Positions 1-7,305 of a DNA stretch of 20,342 nucleotides are shown here, piece after piece (the stretch's first letter is position 1; each line of letters opens with the position of its first letter). The DNA comes from DATIJJ01 sp039936115 (GTDB lineage Bacteria; Pseudomonadota; Gammaproteobacteria; DSM-16500), in the NCBI GenBank assembly GCA_039936115.1, contig JBDTIZ010000225.1, positions 1-20,342 of the forward strand. The letters are read 5' to 3'. The position numbers and the translations under genes are program-made. The notes beneath the pieces were generated by a model, which worked only from the letters and a program-made list of their open reading frames with translations, had not been told where the DNA came from and searched no databases.

Positions 1-101
1 TTTGTCCATATCAAGGGGTGTGCTTTTTGCGGAAAAATTTTTCATCTGATTCTCCATTGAATTTAAAAATGGAGTGTAATTAGATTGGAAAGAATTTTTT
101 A

Positions 102-284
102 GTGGGTGGTTTAATTAGCGCTTACAAAGATTTTTCAGAATCGTTAAGCAAGAAGCCATTAGGCAGTCAAATATTCTCATTAGTGAAAAAATATTATCAA
201 GTTACATTTGCAGAATTGCTTGGCGAGCATAATGGCACACCGCATATTTATTGGGATGAATTAAACTCGGAATTTAACTCATAA
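102..284 (+). CDS. Possible small hypothetical protein (60 aa)
   Basis: A GTG-started ORF of 60 codons that I do not recognise. An in-frame stop at 81-83 excludes a longer version, and no ATG or TTG lies between that stop and the GTG, so 102 is the only conventional start. A weak ribosome site, GGAAAG, lies at 87-92. The product is soluble and mixed in charge, with no signal peptide or membrane segment. A terminator-like hairpin follows about 30 bases after the stop, which slightly favours a real transcript. It could equally be the residue of a decayed gene. It shares only a short NGTP motif with the unknown protein at 19825-20133, which is too little to call them related. Confidence 0.35.
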   Translation: MGGLISAYKDFSESLSKKPLGSQIFSLVKKYYQVTFAELLGEHNGTPHIYWDELNSEFNS

Positions 285-311
285 TTTTTATATTGAGTGA
301 CAACCAATATC

Positions 312-345
312 GAAGGTTTAATTTTTAAAAAAATCCTTCCTTTTT
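312..345 (+). terminator. Possible intrinsic terminator
   Basis: GAAGG at 312-316 pairs with CCTTC at 335-339, and the stem can extend through a T-rich/A-rich stretch with one bulge. A run of five T follows at 341-345. It suits the end of the small plus-strand ORF. The GC part of the stem is short, so the call is tentative. Confidence 0.4.
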
Positions 346-457
346 GTCAGTGCGCCGTGTTGAAGTCTCTTTATATTTTAATTAATGCCTTCTTTTCTTC
401 ATGATTCCTTGATGTGGTTAATTATAACAATGCGTGTATTTTTAGGACGGTTGAAGA

Positions 458-2251
458 TTACCACGAATCCATGTTGAAAAGACGCCCTTCTTTATCCTTG
501 TCGTTTAGGAATAAGACAATCTCATTTTCCTCGAATATATTAGTATAGATTTTCCCTGATGGTAGGTCAGAATCAATAAGTGTAATTACTTGCTGCACAT
601 TATAGTTGGATGAATAGTCTCGTATAACGTTTAACAGATTTGTTTTTTTCCTGTCGTCTAATGTTTCAAAGACGCCGTCATGGAATATAAAGTGAGGAAA
701 ATCCTTGTTATGATATGCGCGTGCAATAGCCATATCAAAAGCTATGCATAATAATTTTTGATAAGTGTATCCTTTTGCTTCGCTTGTTATATTTCCATTT
801 TCATCCAATATTTCGGCAGTGAATTCTAGATGACATTGAGTGTTTAGAGAAACATTCAATAATGCTTTTCGTGATATGACCTCTTCGATTATTTCGCTAA
901 AAAATAAGCGAATTGAAGAAAAGAAGCTGCTGTTATCAGAATTTTGGCGGCTGACATCATCTTCAATAAGTATTTGTAATTTTTCTTTCTCTTCTTGTAT
1001 TAAACGACTTTCTTTTCGAAAATTGTGTAATTTGTCGATAATTTTTTTATGATTATCAAGGGTTATAATCTCAGATTTTAAAATAGAAATTTCATCTGAT
1101 ACTTTCTTGTATTTGACAAAAATGTCTGTCTCGCCCAAAAATGCTAGCGTGTCAGAACGTTTTTTTCCAAGAGAGTTTAATTGTTTATTTGTATCTAACA
1201 AATCTTGATTAATTTGTTTTTGTTCTTCTGTTAAATATTTTGCTCTCTCCTCTGTAATGCTTTTATTGAATTCAATAAGTTTAGTGAAATCTTTTTTAAT
1301 TTGACCGCTAAAAAGAACACCTGTTTCTTTAAAAAGTTTGTCCGCATCCTCTATATTAAATATTATCTTATGTTCTTGCAGGGAGGATTCTATTTTTTTT
1401 CTGTTGTGTAATAAATAATATCTTTTTTTATTCAAGAGTTGAATTTCATCATCCAATTTATTTACTAGTTGATTTGTTTTTATTTTATCTTGGTCGCGAA
1501 AATCGAAAGCATCAAGTAGTGACTGTTTCTTTTGGATTTCCTTCTGCTTCAGAAGAAGCATCCCATCAACTTTGCTGATATCATCTGGTTTTATATCAAG
1601 CTCTTTTGAAAGGGTTTTTTCTGTTTTTTGAATTTCGTCCAATTTTTCTTCTTTAATATAAAGTTGTTCTATTAAAAAGGAGTTGAAACCCATTATATGA
1701 GCAAGATAAGGTTTCCAGTCTGAATGTTTGTACATTTTTTTTAGATGGAAAACATCTCCAAAATCTTCTTGAGAGCGAAGAATATAGCTTAATGCGGTAC
1801 GAAATTCCCACGGCTTTATTACTTGCAGGTTGAGTATTCCGTCAAGAATTTTCTTGGCTTTTTCTAATGGCACATTCGTATGGTTCCATGAAGAGTCAGG
1901 CAGATATACGTAATCTTGTTTGCCTTCGGTGCTTGTTTTGAGGCTAATTTTAGTTGGGTCGTTTACGATTCTCTTGATAGTAATAAATTCATGGTTTGAC
2001 AATTGTATTTCAATAAAAAAAACAAATTCTTGAAATAAATCTGGATAAGCAAGAAGAAAAAAAGATTTGTGCTTGTCTGATAGTAAGCAAAAATCAATTA
2101 CTTTGCATAGTGTTGTTTTGCCAAGATTATGTGTGTCTTTGTCTTTATTTTCAGGGAGTAAAATTTCAGCTAAGACGACATTTAAGCCATAATTAAAATC
2201 TATAGGCCGAAAAATTTCAGGTTTATTTGTGTAAATTCTAGATAATTTCAT
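458..2251 (-). CDS. ABC-3C system ABC-type ATPase (DUF2326 family)
   Basis: This 597-aa protein is the ATPase of a three-gene ABC-three-component (ABC-3C) conflict system. The nucleotide-binding head is split as in SMC/RecN-type ATPases. A Walker A variant, HNLGKTTLCK, lies at residues 41-50. A long coiled-coil-rich middle (about 200-470, many Lys/Glu/Leu) follows. The C-terminal half-head carries GYTYQKLLCIAFD (494-506), the Walker B-like region PHFIFHDGVFE (518-528) and a following LDDRK. The HDG...DDR arrangement is what I know from DUF2326 proteins. It overlaps the middle-component gene by 14 bp, so translation is probably coupled. By family, the ATPase is expected to sense or clamp nucleic acid and to license the partner nuclease. 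No transmembrane partner is present, so it is not a transporter. The trigger cannot be read from the sequence. Confidence 0.85.
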   Translation of the reverse strand: MKLSRIYTNKPEIFRPIDFNYGLNVVLAEILLPENKDKDTHNLGKTTLCKVIDFCLLSDKHKSFFLLAYPDLFQEFVFFIEIQLSNHEFITIKRIVNDPTKISLKTSTEGKQDYVYLPDSSWNHTNVPLEKAKKILDGILNLQVIKPWEFRTALSYILRSQEDFGDVFHLKKMYKHSDWKPYLAHIMGFNSFLIEQLYIKEEKLDEIQKTEKTLSKELDIKPDDISKVDGMLLLKQKEIQKKQSLLDAFDFRDQDKIKTNQLVNKLDDEIQLLNKKRYYLLHNRKKIESSLQEHKIIFNIEDADKLFKETGVLFSGQIKKDFTKLIEFNKSITEERAKYLTEEQKQINQDLLDTNKQLNSLGKKRSDTLAFLGETDIFVKYKKVSDEISILKSEIITLDNHKKIIDKLHNFRKESRLIQEEKEKLQILIEDDVSRQNSDNSSFFSSIRLFFSEIIEEVISRKALLNVSLNTQCHLEFTAEILDENGNITSEAKGYTYQKLLCIAFDMAIARAYHNKDFPHFIFHDGVFETLDDRKKTNLLNVIRDYSSNYNVQQVITLIDSDLPSGKIYTNIFEENEIVLFLNDKDKEGRLFNMDSW

Positions 2252-2486
2252 TATGACCTACATATTCAATAGAATCGGTTTTTTGTCTATATTCAATTAA
2301 ACCTAATAAATATAAAAAATTCAGAGCGGGTAAAAATAAGGTCTCCCCGCCTTCAATCCGTTTTTTGACATACTCAAGTAAAGAAGTGAACTCATCGATT
2401 CTTTTCATTTTTAATCTTGATAATAGGAGATATGCCACATGGATGATAGTTTTGTCAGGATGAGCGTATTTATTCGGTCTCAGCAT
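2238..2486 (-). CDS. ABC-3C system middle component
   Basis: An 82-aa protein between the nuclease-type and ATPase genes, overlapping the first by 17 bp and the second by 14 bp. It begins MLRPNKYAHPDKTIIHVAYL and ends in LFLPALNFLYLLGLIEYRQK, a helix-rich pattern with a final hydrophobic helix and strand resembling a winged-helix fold. That start and ending match my recollection of the small middle components (MC6-like) of ABC-3C systems, which link the ATPase to the effector. The subtype number is from memory and unverified. The overlaps on both sides imply fixed stoichiometry and one transcript. No catalytic motif is visible. Confidence 0.75.
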   Translation of the reverse strand: MLRPNKYAHPDKTIIHVAYLLLSRLKMKRIDEFTSLLEYVKKRIEGGETLFLPALNFLYLLGLIEYRQKTDSIEYVGHNEII

Positions 2487-3429
2487 TGTTGCTTATTCCT
2501 ATATCGCAATTCCAATACATATAAAATAATAAAATCCGAGTAAGTTTCTTTTGTGCGCGTAGTATTGGGTCTCTCTCAAATAGAAGGTCAACTAAATATT
2601 CCATAACATTATCAAATGTTTGTTCATCATCCTTTTTTGCAATAATTTTAAATTGAAACTCATCAACTACACTTTCGTATAGTTTAACAAAGTCAGAATT
2701 TTCAGGAGAAGCTAGAAAATCCTTTATATTGTCCGTTTCCTTGAGATATCGCTTGCGCAGCGTCTCTGCATATTCCTCGGTCATATTGTTAAGCTTGTTT
2801 TTTTCGTTATAACTAGTTCGGTCTACGGGAAATTTTTCTAATATTTTTGTACTTACATCGCGACACTTTGATAATGCTTCTATAAGTGTGGCAAGGTCGT
2901 TTGGGCTGACAAGAAGAGGGGAGTCAAGTGGGTCAATTTGAAGTTTATCGGCAATTTGAGGGTATTGCTTCATGTACAGCTCAATTTGTTCGATGCCAAA
3001 TAGTCTTACAGAATCTTGAGGGGCTCCAGTATTTTCCGCGATGTATTTACATATTTCTGATTCTGCTTGTCCGGTAAGTCGTCTATTTGAGAAAAGCATG
3101 TAGAAATTAAGCTCATTATTTTCTCTTAATCGTTGTATGCGAGGTAGTTCTTTATCAATGATGGTGCTTTTAGATTTGGGGCTAAAAAAGTCCTTTTCTG
3201 AAAAACTTTTGTTGAATCCATTGGTGTGTTTCGCTTGGACGATAGTAATTCCTTTCCATGGGGTGCTTTCACTGGGAAAACGTTGTGCAGTACCGCTAAA
3301 TTTGGCGTCTCTTCCCCCGTCAGGGCCTTCTGAAAAGCCTTGAGTGCCCGACCCAAGCAATTCGTAGCAAATGAAGATTACCACCTCTTCGAATTGTTTG
3401 GAGCTTAAGCTTTCATAATCATATTTCAT
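2470..3429 (-). CDS. ABC-3C effector with Mrr-like restriction endonuclease domain
   Basis: A 319-aa protein, first gene of the operon. The N-terminus (about 1-150) is a PD-(D/E)XK nuclease of the Mrr type: an acidic helix KQFEEVV (11-17), the GPDGGRDAKF turn (35-44) with metal-binding Asp41, and the QAK strand (65-67) giving the catalytic lysine. The rest (about 170-319) is alpha-helical and fits the C-terminal domain shared by ABC-3C first components, which docks on the ATPase. The nuclease motifs are intact, so the likely role is cutting DNA once the ATPase is triggered, acting as an anti-phage or anti-plasmid effector. No cognate methyltransferase gene is present, which separates this from a classical restriction-modification pair. 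No strong Shine-Dalgarno precedes the ATG. Confidence 0.8.
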   Translation of the reverse strand: MKYDYESLSSKQFEEVVIFICYELLGSGTQGFSEGPDGGRDAKFSGTAQRFPSESTPWKGITIVQAKHTNGFNKSFSEKDFFSPKSKSTIIDKELPRIQRLRENNELNFYMLFSNRRLTGQAESEICKYIAENTGAPQDSVRLFGIEQIELYMKQYPQIADKLQIDPLDSPLLVSPNDLATLIEALSKCRDVSTKILEKFPVDRTSYNEKNKLNNMTEEYAETLRKRYLKETDNIKDFLASPENSDFVKLYESVVDEFQFKIIAKKDDEQTFDNVMEYLVDLLFERDPILRAQKKLTRILLFYMYWNCDIGISNNAETE

Positions 3430-3468
3430 TGGCTTTTGACTCGCAGATGTAAACTATATGAATGAGTG

Positions 3469-3497
3469 ATTGTATCTAGTAAATCTATTTGTGGGAA
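3469..3497 (-). promoter_or_regulatory. Candidate promoter of the ABC-3C operon
   Basis: On the minus strand, a -35-like TTCCCA (3497-3492) and a -10-like TACAAT (3474-3469) are 17 bases apart, about 40 bases ahead of the ATG at 3429. The -10 matches 5/6 and the -35 4/6. It is a pattern match only. Confidence 0.35.
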
Positions 3498-3561
3498 ACA
3501 GGTTTTCATTTGCTTGAGCGGCATTTGATTTTTTCTTCGAGGTTAAAATTTTGGTAAATTA

Positions 3562-3580
3562 CGGTTACAAATCGGTTACA
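3562..3580 (+). repeat. Paired CGGTTACA repeat, candidate integrase arm sites of element C
   Basis: CGGTTACA occurs at 3562-3569 and 3573-3580, an 11-bp period. Closely spaced identical octamers one helical turn apart are typical of tyrosine-integrase arm sites. If the IS30 copy is removed, the pair lies about 90 bases left of the tRNA core at 4721, similar to the GGAACCC pair 55 bases left of the core at 18040. The assignment to a third element is inference, because its integrase would lie outside the window. Confidence 0.35.
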
Positions 3581-3623
3581 TTTTATTGGAGGGGTATCAG
3601 GGGAGGGTTCGGCGAATTCTAAA

Positions 3624-4675
3624 CAGAAGTGCGACAGTCTAAAAATGCTGTATATTCATGTTCTTGGGAAACTTGAATAGCATGGAGACTGTCGCATGGG
3701 TAAGTATACTCATTTGTCGATGTCAGATCGACGTCGATTTTGTACTTTTTTAGAAATGGGATTGTCAATATCAGAAATAGCCAAAAGATTATCTAAACAT
3801 CGATCCACTTTATATCGAGAACTTGATCGCAATAGTGAAGATGAGAAATATCTACCTAAAGTAGCGCAATTAAAAACAGAAGAGCGCGCAGGTCAAAAAC
3901 GGTTAAGTAAGATGGAGAGAGATGGGTATCTAAGAGATTATGTTACTAGAAGCCTACAAAAAGGATGGAGCCCAGAACAAATTTCAGGGCGAATGAAATT
4001 TCATAACTTAACGATTTACGCCTGTCCTGAAACAATTTATCAATTTGTCTATCGATCAAAAAGTAAAAACCTTTATTATTGCCTGCCGTATAAAAAACCA
4101 AAAAGACAAAAACGTTTTTCAAGGCAAAAAAGTCCTTGTAGATATGGGAAAATACGCTTAATTACGCAAAGACCAGAAGATGTTTCTACGCGAAAACGAT
4201 TTGGTCATTGGGAGGGTGACACAATTGAATTCAAAGGAACAAAAGAGAAAGTTGTAACAACACTCGTCGAAAGAAAATCAAGAATGGTTTTTTTAATAAA
4301 AAATAATAGTAAACATTCGCACGGTGTTATGGATAAAATTAAAAAGAAATTTGAGTGTTTGCCTGACAAGATGTGTAAAACAATAACCTTTGATCAGGGT
4401 AGTGAATTTGCTGCTTATAGAGAGCTTGAGAAGCAATTTAAAGGCAGAGTTTACTATTGTGAAACTCATTCACCTTGGCAAAAGGGAAGCAATGAAAACA
4501 TGAATGGGCGATTAAGGTGGTGCTTGCCAAGAGAGACTGATATTGCAAAAATCAGCCAGGAAGACCTTGATCTATTAGCAGCAAAAATGAACCGGTGCCC
4601 TCGAAAATGTTTGGGGTACAAAACGCCTCAAGAAGTGTTTATACAGCAGTACAAAAATGACTGTCGCATTTGGGA
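3624..4675 (+). mobile_element. IS30-family insertion sequence, complete
   Basis: The terminal inverted repeats share the exact core TGCGACAGTC (3630-3639) and its complement (4659-4668), with weaker matches outward (CAGAAG against CCCAAA). The exact outer ends are uncertain by a few bases. CTAAA occurs just outside both ends (3619-3623 and 4676-4680) and could include the target duplication, although this family normally makes only 2-3 bp. The element holds one intact transposase gene and probably landed between the arm sites and core of element C. Confidence 0.75.
3630..3696 (+). promoter_or_regulatory. Inverted copy of the IS terminus over the transposase start codon
   Basis: TGCGACAGTCT at 3630-3640 in the left terminus is repeated as its perfect 11-bp reverse complement, AGACTGTCGCA, at 3686-3696. 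The last A is the first base of the transposase ATG. RNA read across both would fold and hide the start codon. Alternatively, transposase bound to both copies would block its own promoter. The pairing is exact; the role is inferred. Confidence 0.55.
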
Positions 4676-4679
4676 CTAA
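3696..4679 (+). CDS. IS30-family transposase
   Basis: A full-length 327-aa DDE transposase. Residues 6-45 form the N-terminal helix-turn-helix (HLSMSDRRRF then SISEIAKRLSKHRSTLYREL) that binds the element ends. The catalytic triad is visible as Asp175 in HWEGDTIEF, Asp233 in TFDQGSEF and Glu267 in GSNENMNG, in the spacing usual for IS30. The KGSNENMNGRLRWCLPRETD block is typical of the family. The start codon overlaps an inverted copy of the left terminus. The coding sequence reads through the right terminus, and its TAA (4677-4679) lies at or just beyond the likely element end, so the stop may come from flanking DNA. No frameshift or internal stop is present, so the enzyme is probably active. 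Confidence 0.95.
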   Translation: MGKYTHLSMSDRRRFCTFLEMGLSISEIAKRLSKHRSTLYRELDRNSEDEKYLPKVAQLKTEERAGQKRLSKMERDGYLRDYVTRSLQKGWSPEQISGRMKFHNLTIYACPETIYQFVYRSKSKNLYYCLPYKKPKRQKRFSRQKSPCRYGKIRLITQRPEDVSTRKRFGHWEGDTIEFKGTKEKVVTTLVERKSRMVFLIKNNSKHSHGVMDKIKKKFECLPDKMCKTITFDQGSEFAAYRELEKQFKGRVYYCETHSPWQKGSNENMNGRLRWCLPRETDIAKISQEDLDLLAAKMNRCPRKCLGYKTPQEVFIQQYKNDCRIWD

Positions 4680-4720
4680 AATCCGCCTCGAAAAAACATG
4701 GTAAGCGCTTGATTCTATTA

Positions 4721-4764
4721 TGCCGACGACGAGAGTCGAACTCATGACCTACTGATTACGAATC
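4721..4764 (-). repeat. attL of island B: tRNA-Thr(CGU) 3' half
   Basis: On the minus strand this reads as an anticodon loop TTCGTAA, the 3' anticodon strand TCAGT, variable bases, a T-arm (ATGAG, loop TTCGACT, CTCGT, one wobble) and the 3' acceptor strand CGTCGGC plus discriminator A. No matching 5' half follows at higher coordinates, so this is a fragment, not a working tRNA gene. It matches 18040-18083 at 38 of 44 positions, with the last 19 bases identical (4746-4764). GATT-ACG-AATC at 4754-4764 is symmetric around the anticodon and is the likely strand-exchange core. Confidence 0.8.
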
Positions 4765-4855
4765 GGCCAATGCACATGCATCAACTCGTTTCAGGAATTT
4801 TCAGCCAGACTCATAATCCTTCCATAATACCCTATTTTTCAAGTATTTCTTGGTA

Positions 4856-4861
4856 TATAAT
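4856..4861 (+). promoter_or_regulatory. Candidate -10 box of the island B integrase
   Basis: A perfect TATAAT, 96 bases ahead of the integrase ATG, with only a weak T-rich -35 region (TATTTT at 4833-4838). The GGAACCC pair lies downstream of it and before the gene, so integrase bound there could repress its own transcription. This is inference. Confidence 0.35.
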
Positions 4862-4908
4862 GCCTTCACCTTGGTTCATCGGGATTCTTCTGTTGCCAGG
4901 CAATTAGA

Positions 4909-4933
4909 GGAACCCCGAGGGGAACCCAGAAAA
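4909..4933 (+). repeat. Left GGAACCC pair: candidate integrase arm sites
   Basis: GGAACCC at 4909-4915 and again at 4921-4927, a 12-bp period. The 25-bp block recurs at 17961-17985 with a single difference and in the same orientation, next to the other end of the island. Paired short repeats beside both att cores are what arm-type integrase binding sites look like. Confidence 0.6.
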
Positions 4934-4956
4934 ACTCAAAGCTATCGGGAATAACC

Positions 4957-6417
4957 ATGCAATTTACTGAAAAATATATTCTGGCTCAAAAGCCAAAAAA
5001 AATACGATATGAGATTCGGGAAAAAAGTGGAGAAGGACTAGCTATTAGAATTTCCACAAAGGGCGAAAAATCATGGATATTCTTTTATGCGTTTGAGGGT
5101 AGAAAACGACGCATGACACTTGGCTCATACCCAGATTGCAGCCTAGGAGATGCGAGAAAGCGTCATCGGGCTGCTATTAAAACTTTAGAGAGCGGCGCAG
5201 ACCCGGGACTTGAGAAACAAAAAAAGAAAATTGATTCTCGCACATCATTAACGGTTAACGATCTAATTGAAGAATACATTGAAAAATGGGCAAAACAACG
5301 CAAGAGATCTTGGAAAGAAGACCAGCGTATTCTAGGTAAAGATATAAAACCATTATGGGGAAAGCGTAAAGCTAAGGATATCACGAAACGAGAAGTGATT
5401 TTATTGCTAGAAAGTATTCATGCGCGTGGCGCTCCTATTGCCGCCAATAGAACATTAGCCTGTGTCCGGCGAATGTTTAACTTTGCAGTGGAGCGTGATG
5501 TATTAATGATATCACCTTGTTTTTCAGTTAAAGCAATAGCAAAAGAAAACCGCTGTGATCGATGCCTATCCGTTGAAGAAATTAAAAATTTTTGGTTTGC
5601 ATTGAATAATGCGCCAATGGAAGAAACCACGAAACTTGCATTAAAACTTCAACTCGTAACAGCCCAAAGAAAAGGTGAAATTGCATCCGCTGAGTGGAGC
5701 GAAATGGATCTCTCAACCGGATGGTGGACAATTCCAGCACAAAAAGCCAAAAACGGTCAAACCCACAGAATTTGGTTATCATCTCTTACATTGGAATTGT
5801 TAAACGAAATAAAAAAATATAGTAGCGATTCACGCTGGTTATTTCCGACACTAACCACCAAATTAAAAACATTAGCGAACAAACTTCAATCATGCATCGA
5901 CCAAACCAATGGTAAAATTGTTTTTTCTGAATGGGATGAGATTAATCTTGAGTCACGGCTATGGACAATTCCCATCACTAAATCAAATGATCATAAATTA
6001 CATCAAATAAATCTCTCAGAAGATGCGATTAAATATTTATATAACATTAAAAAAATCAGCAATGAAAAAAAATTCTTATTTCCAAAATATTTGAGAAAAG
6101 AAGATTACGATAATAATGTAACAGGGGCATCTATTGATCACGCTATACGTCGATGCTCTTTTAAAGATACACAGCCGTTTACACCTCATGATTTAAGAAG
6201 GACGGCAGCGAGCCATATGACCTCTATGGGTATCTCTCGCCTAACAGTGAGCAAGCTGCTCAACCACGTTGAAAGCTCCGTCACAGCCATCTATGATCGC
6301 CATAGCTATGACGCAGAAAAGAAACATGCCTTAGAAGCGTGGAGCAATAAATTAAAAGAAATGATTGAAGGTGTTGAATCTGCAAATAATGTGATTAAAT
6401 TAGTAAGCCAAGCCTAG
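4957..6417 (+). CDS. P4-type tyrosine integrase with internal duplication
   Basis: A 486-aa tyrosine recombinase that should insert and excise island B at the tRNA-Thr gene. Residues 1-85 form the DUF4102-type arm-binding domain (GLAIRISTKGEKSW, RRMTLGSYP). About 95-190 is the core-binding domain. The catalytic residues are Arg238 (TAQRKGEI), a lysine near 263-265, His411 and Arg414 (HDLRRTAASH), His437 (LLNHV) and nucleophile Tyr446 (AIYDRHS). It is some 80 residues longer than its usual relatives because the beta-sheet segment 240-297 is repeated at 319-376 (23 of 58 positions identical, no gaps). The second copy lacks the catalytic Arg but keeps EW.E, WTIP and a lysine. The frame is intact and all catalytic residues are present, so activity is plausible but untested. 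Confidence 0.93.
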   Translation: MQFTEKYILAQKPKKIRYEIREKSGEGLAIRISTKGEKSWIFFYAFEGRKRRMTLGSYPDCSLGDARKRHRAAIKTLESGADPGLEKQKKKIDSRTSLTVNDLIEEYIEKWAKQRKRSWKEDQRILGKDIKPLWGKRKAKDITKREVILLLESIHARGAPIAANRTLACVRRMFNFAVERDVLMISPCFSVKAIAKENRCDRCLSVEEIKNFWFALNNAPMEETTKLALKLQLVTAQRKGEIASAEWSEMDLSTGWWTIPAQKAKNGQTHRIWLSSLTLELLNEIKKYSSDSRWLFPTLTTKLKTLANKLQSCIDQTNGKIVFSEWDEINLESRLWTIPITKSNDHKLHQINLSEDAIKYLYNIKKISNEKKFLFPKYLRKEDYDNNVTGASIDHAIRRCSFKDTQPFTPHDLRRTAASHMTSMGISRLTVSKLLNHVESSVTAIYDRHSYDAEKKHALEAWSNKLKEMIEGVESANNVIKLVSQA

Positions 6418-6430
6418 GGTAGCTCCCGAA

Positions 6431-6452
6431 AGGTCGGAAACCTCACCGACCT
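6431..6452 (+). terminator. Hairpin after the integrase gene
   Basis: AGGTCGG (6431-6437) and CCGACCT (6446-6452) form a perfect 7-bp stem with an 8-base loop, 14 bases after the integrase stop. No proper T-run follows, so it may be a weak terminator or an mRNA-stabilising stem. Confidence 0.35.
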
Positions 6453-6497
6453 GGCTTTGCCTTAAAAGATGAGGAACAAAAGAGGGACGTACGAGAC

Positions 6498-7172
6498 ATG
6501 ATCGATGATCAGGATGTATTATTAACACTAACTTACGACACCAAACAAATTATGGAACTTATCGAAAGCGCCTTAAGCAGCCGTTTTGAAATTTTCGTAA
6601 TTAATCGTAAAACTGGAGAAAGGCACACCCTAGCATCCAGTGAAATAGAAGAAATTCGCCATCAACACCCTCTTACAGCAAAAATTCAATTAAAAAAGTC
6701 CACATATACAAATAAAAACTTAGGCCGTGATGGGTGGATGGCCGGAGGAATTACACGCACAAGGCATGAATTTGGATATGCGTATGATTATGGAATTGCT
6801 GATATAAGAGGCAATAAAATTATTGCTGATAAATTGCTTAAATTATCAAACAAAATACCCTCCAGAAAAAAAGAAAAAACCGTAATTAATAAAAAACATA
6901 TTCAGTCTGTATCCTCACTATCAGATAATGCCAAAAAAGCAGCAAATTTTCGCCATAAAAACACCAAAATCATGAAAGAAGAAGTCTATAGATTATACGA
7001 ATTACATAAACATATCTGCAAAAGCAGTAAGTCAGCCGCAAAGAAAATAGCCCCTCTTTTGCGCGATTTCTGCCTCTTACAGTCAAAACCAATACCTCTA
7101 TTAAGTGTAGATAATGGCGAGCGAACCATTGCTAATTGGATTTCCATATATAAAAAAGAAATCATTAGCTAA
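6498..7172 (+). CDS. Hypothetical island protein (224 aa)
   Basis: I do not recognise this family. The start has a GAGGG ribosome site about 10 bases ahead. The N-terminal half (1-115) mixes strands and helices, with a Gly-rich stretch (GRDGWMAGGITRTRHEFGYA, about 75-94). The middle is Lys-rich. The C-terminal 60 residues (EEVYRLYELHKH, SAAKKIAPLLRDF, RTIANWISIYKKE) resemble the small helical tails seen in phage proteins that bind DNA or partners, but that is a loose impression. It has no signal peptide or membrane segment. The position between the integrase and alpA matches where satellites keep small regulators or recombination directionality factors. It does not look like an excisionase by size, and no specific role can be assigned. 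Confidence 0.65.
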   Translation: MIDDQDVLLTLTYDTKQIMELIESALSSRFEIFVINRKTGERHTLASSEIEEIRHQHPLTAKIQLKKSTYTNKNLGRDGWMAGGITRTRHEFGYAYDYGIADIRGNKIIADKLLKLSNKIPSRKKEKTVINKKHIQSVSSLSDNAKKAANFRHKNTKIMKEEVYRLYELHKHICKSSKSAAKKIAPLLRDFCLLQSKPIPLLSVDNGERTIANWISIYKKEIIS

Positions 7173-7195
7173 TCACCCTTCACTACGCGAATTAA

Positions 7196-7238
7196 TACCG
7201 CTTGCGTGCAGACGTAATCCATCTGCATGCAAGTGGTA
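7196..7238 (+). other. 17-bp stem-loop upstream of alpA
   Basis: TACCGCTTGCGTGCAGA (7196-7212) and TCTGCATGCAAGTGGTA (7222-7238) pair along all 17 positions, with a 9-base loop. The only two imperfect pairs are G-T, which become G-U wobbles in RNA. No T-run follows. It lies between the stop of the unknown gene and the AlpA-like gene. It could be a terminator of unusual form, a structured leader, a regulator-binding palindrome or a replication/transfer site. Confidence 0.65.
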
Positions 7239-7305
7239 CATCTAAATAATACATTCTCTGTCATTGTCCTAGTTCAGCACTAACCAATGAAAAGGATGCG
7301 CCGCC

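Noticed and set aside
102..284. Homology between the small ORF at 102 and the protein at 19825 (shared NGTP motif)
   Set aside because: Only four or five residues match in a low-information context. No wider alignment is possible by eye.
3619..4680. A 5-bp CTAAA target duplication around the IS30 copy
   Set aside because: IS30 elements usually duplicate 2-3 bp, the element ends are not exactly known, and CTAAA is likely by chance in AT-rich DNA, so it is mentioned only as a possibility.
4721..4764. A complete tRNA gene
   Set aside because: Only the anticodon-to-3' half is present. The bases where the 5' half should be do not pair with the anticodon or acceptor strands. The same holds at 18040-18083.
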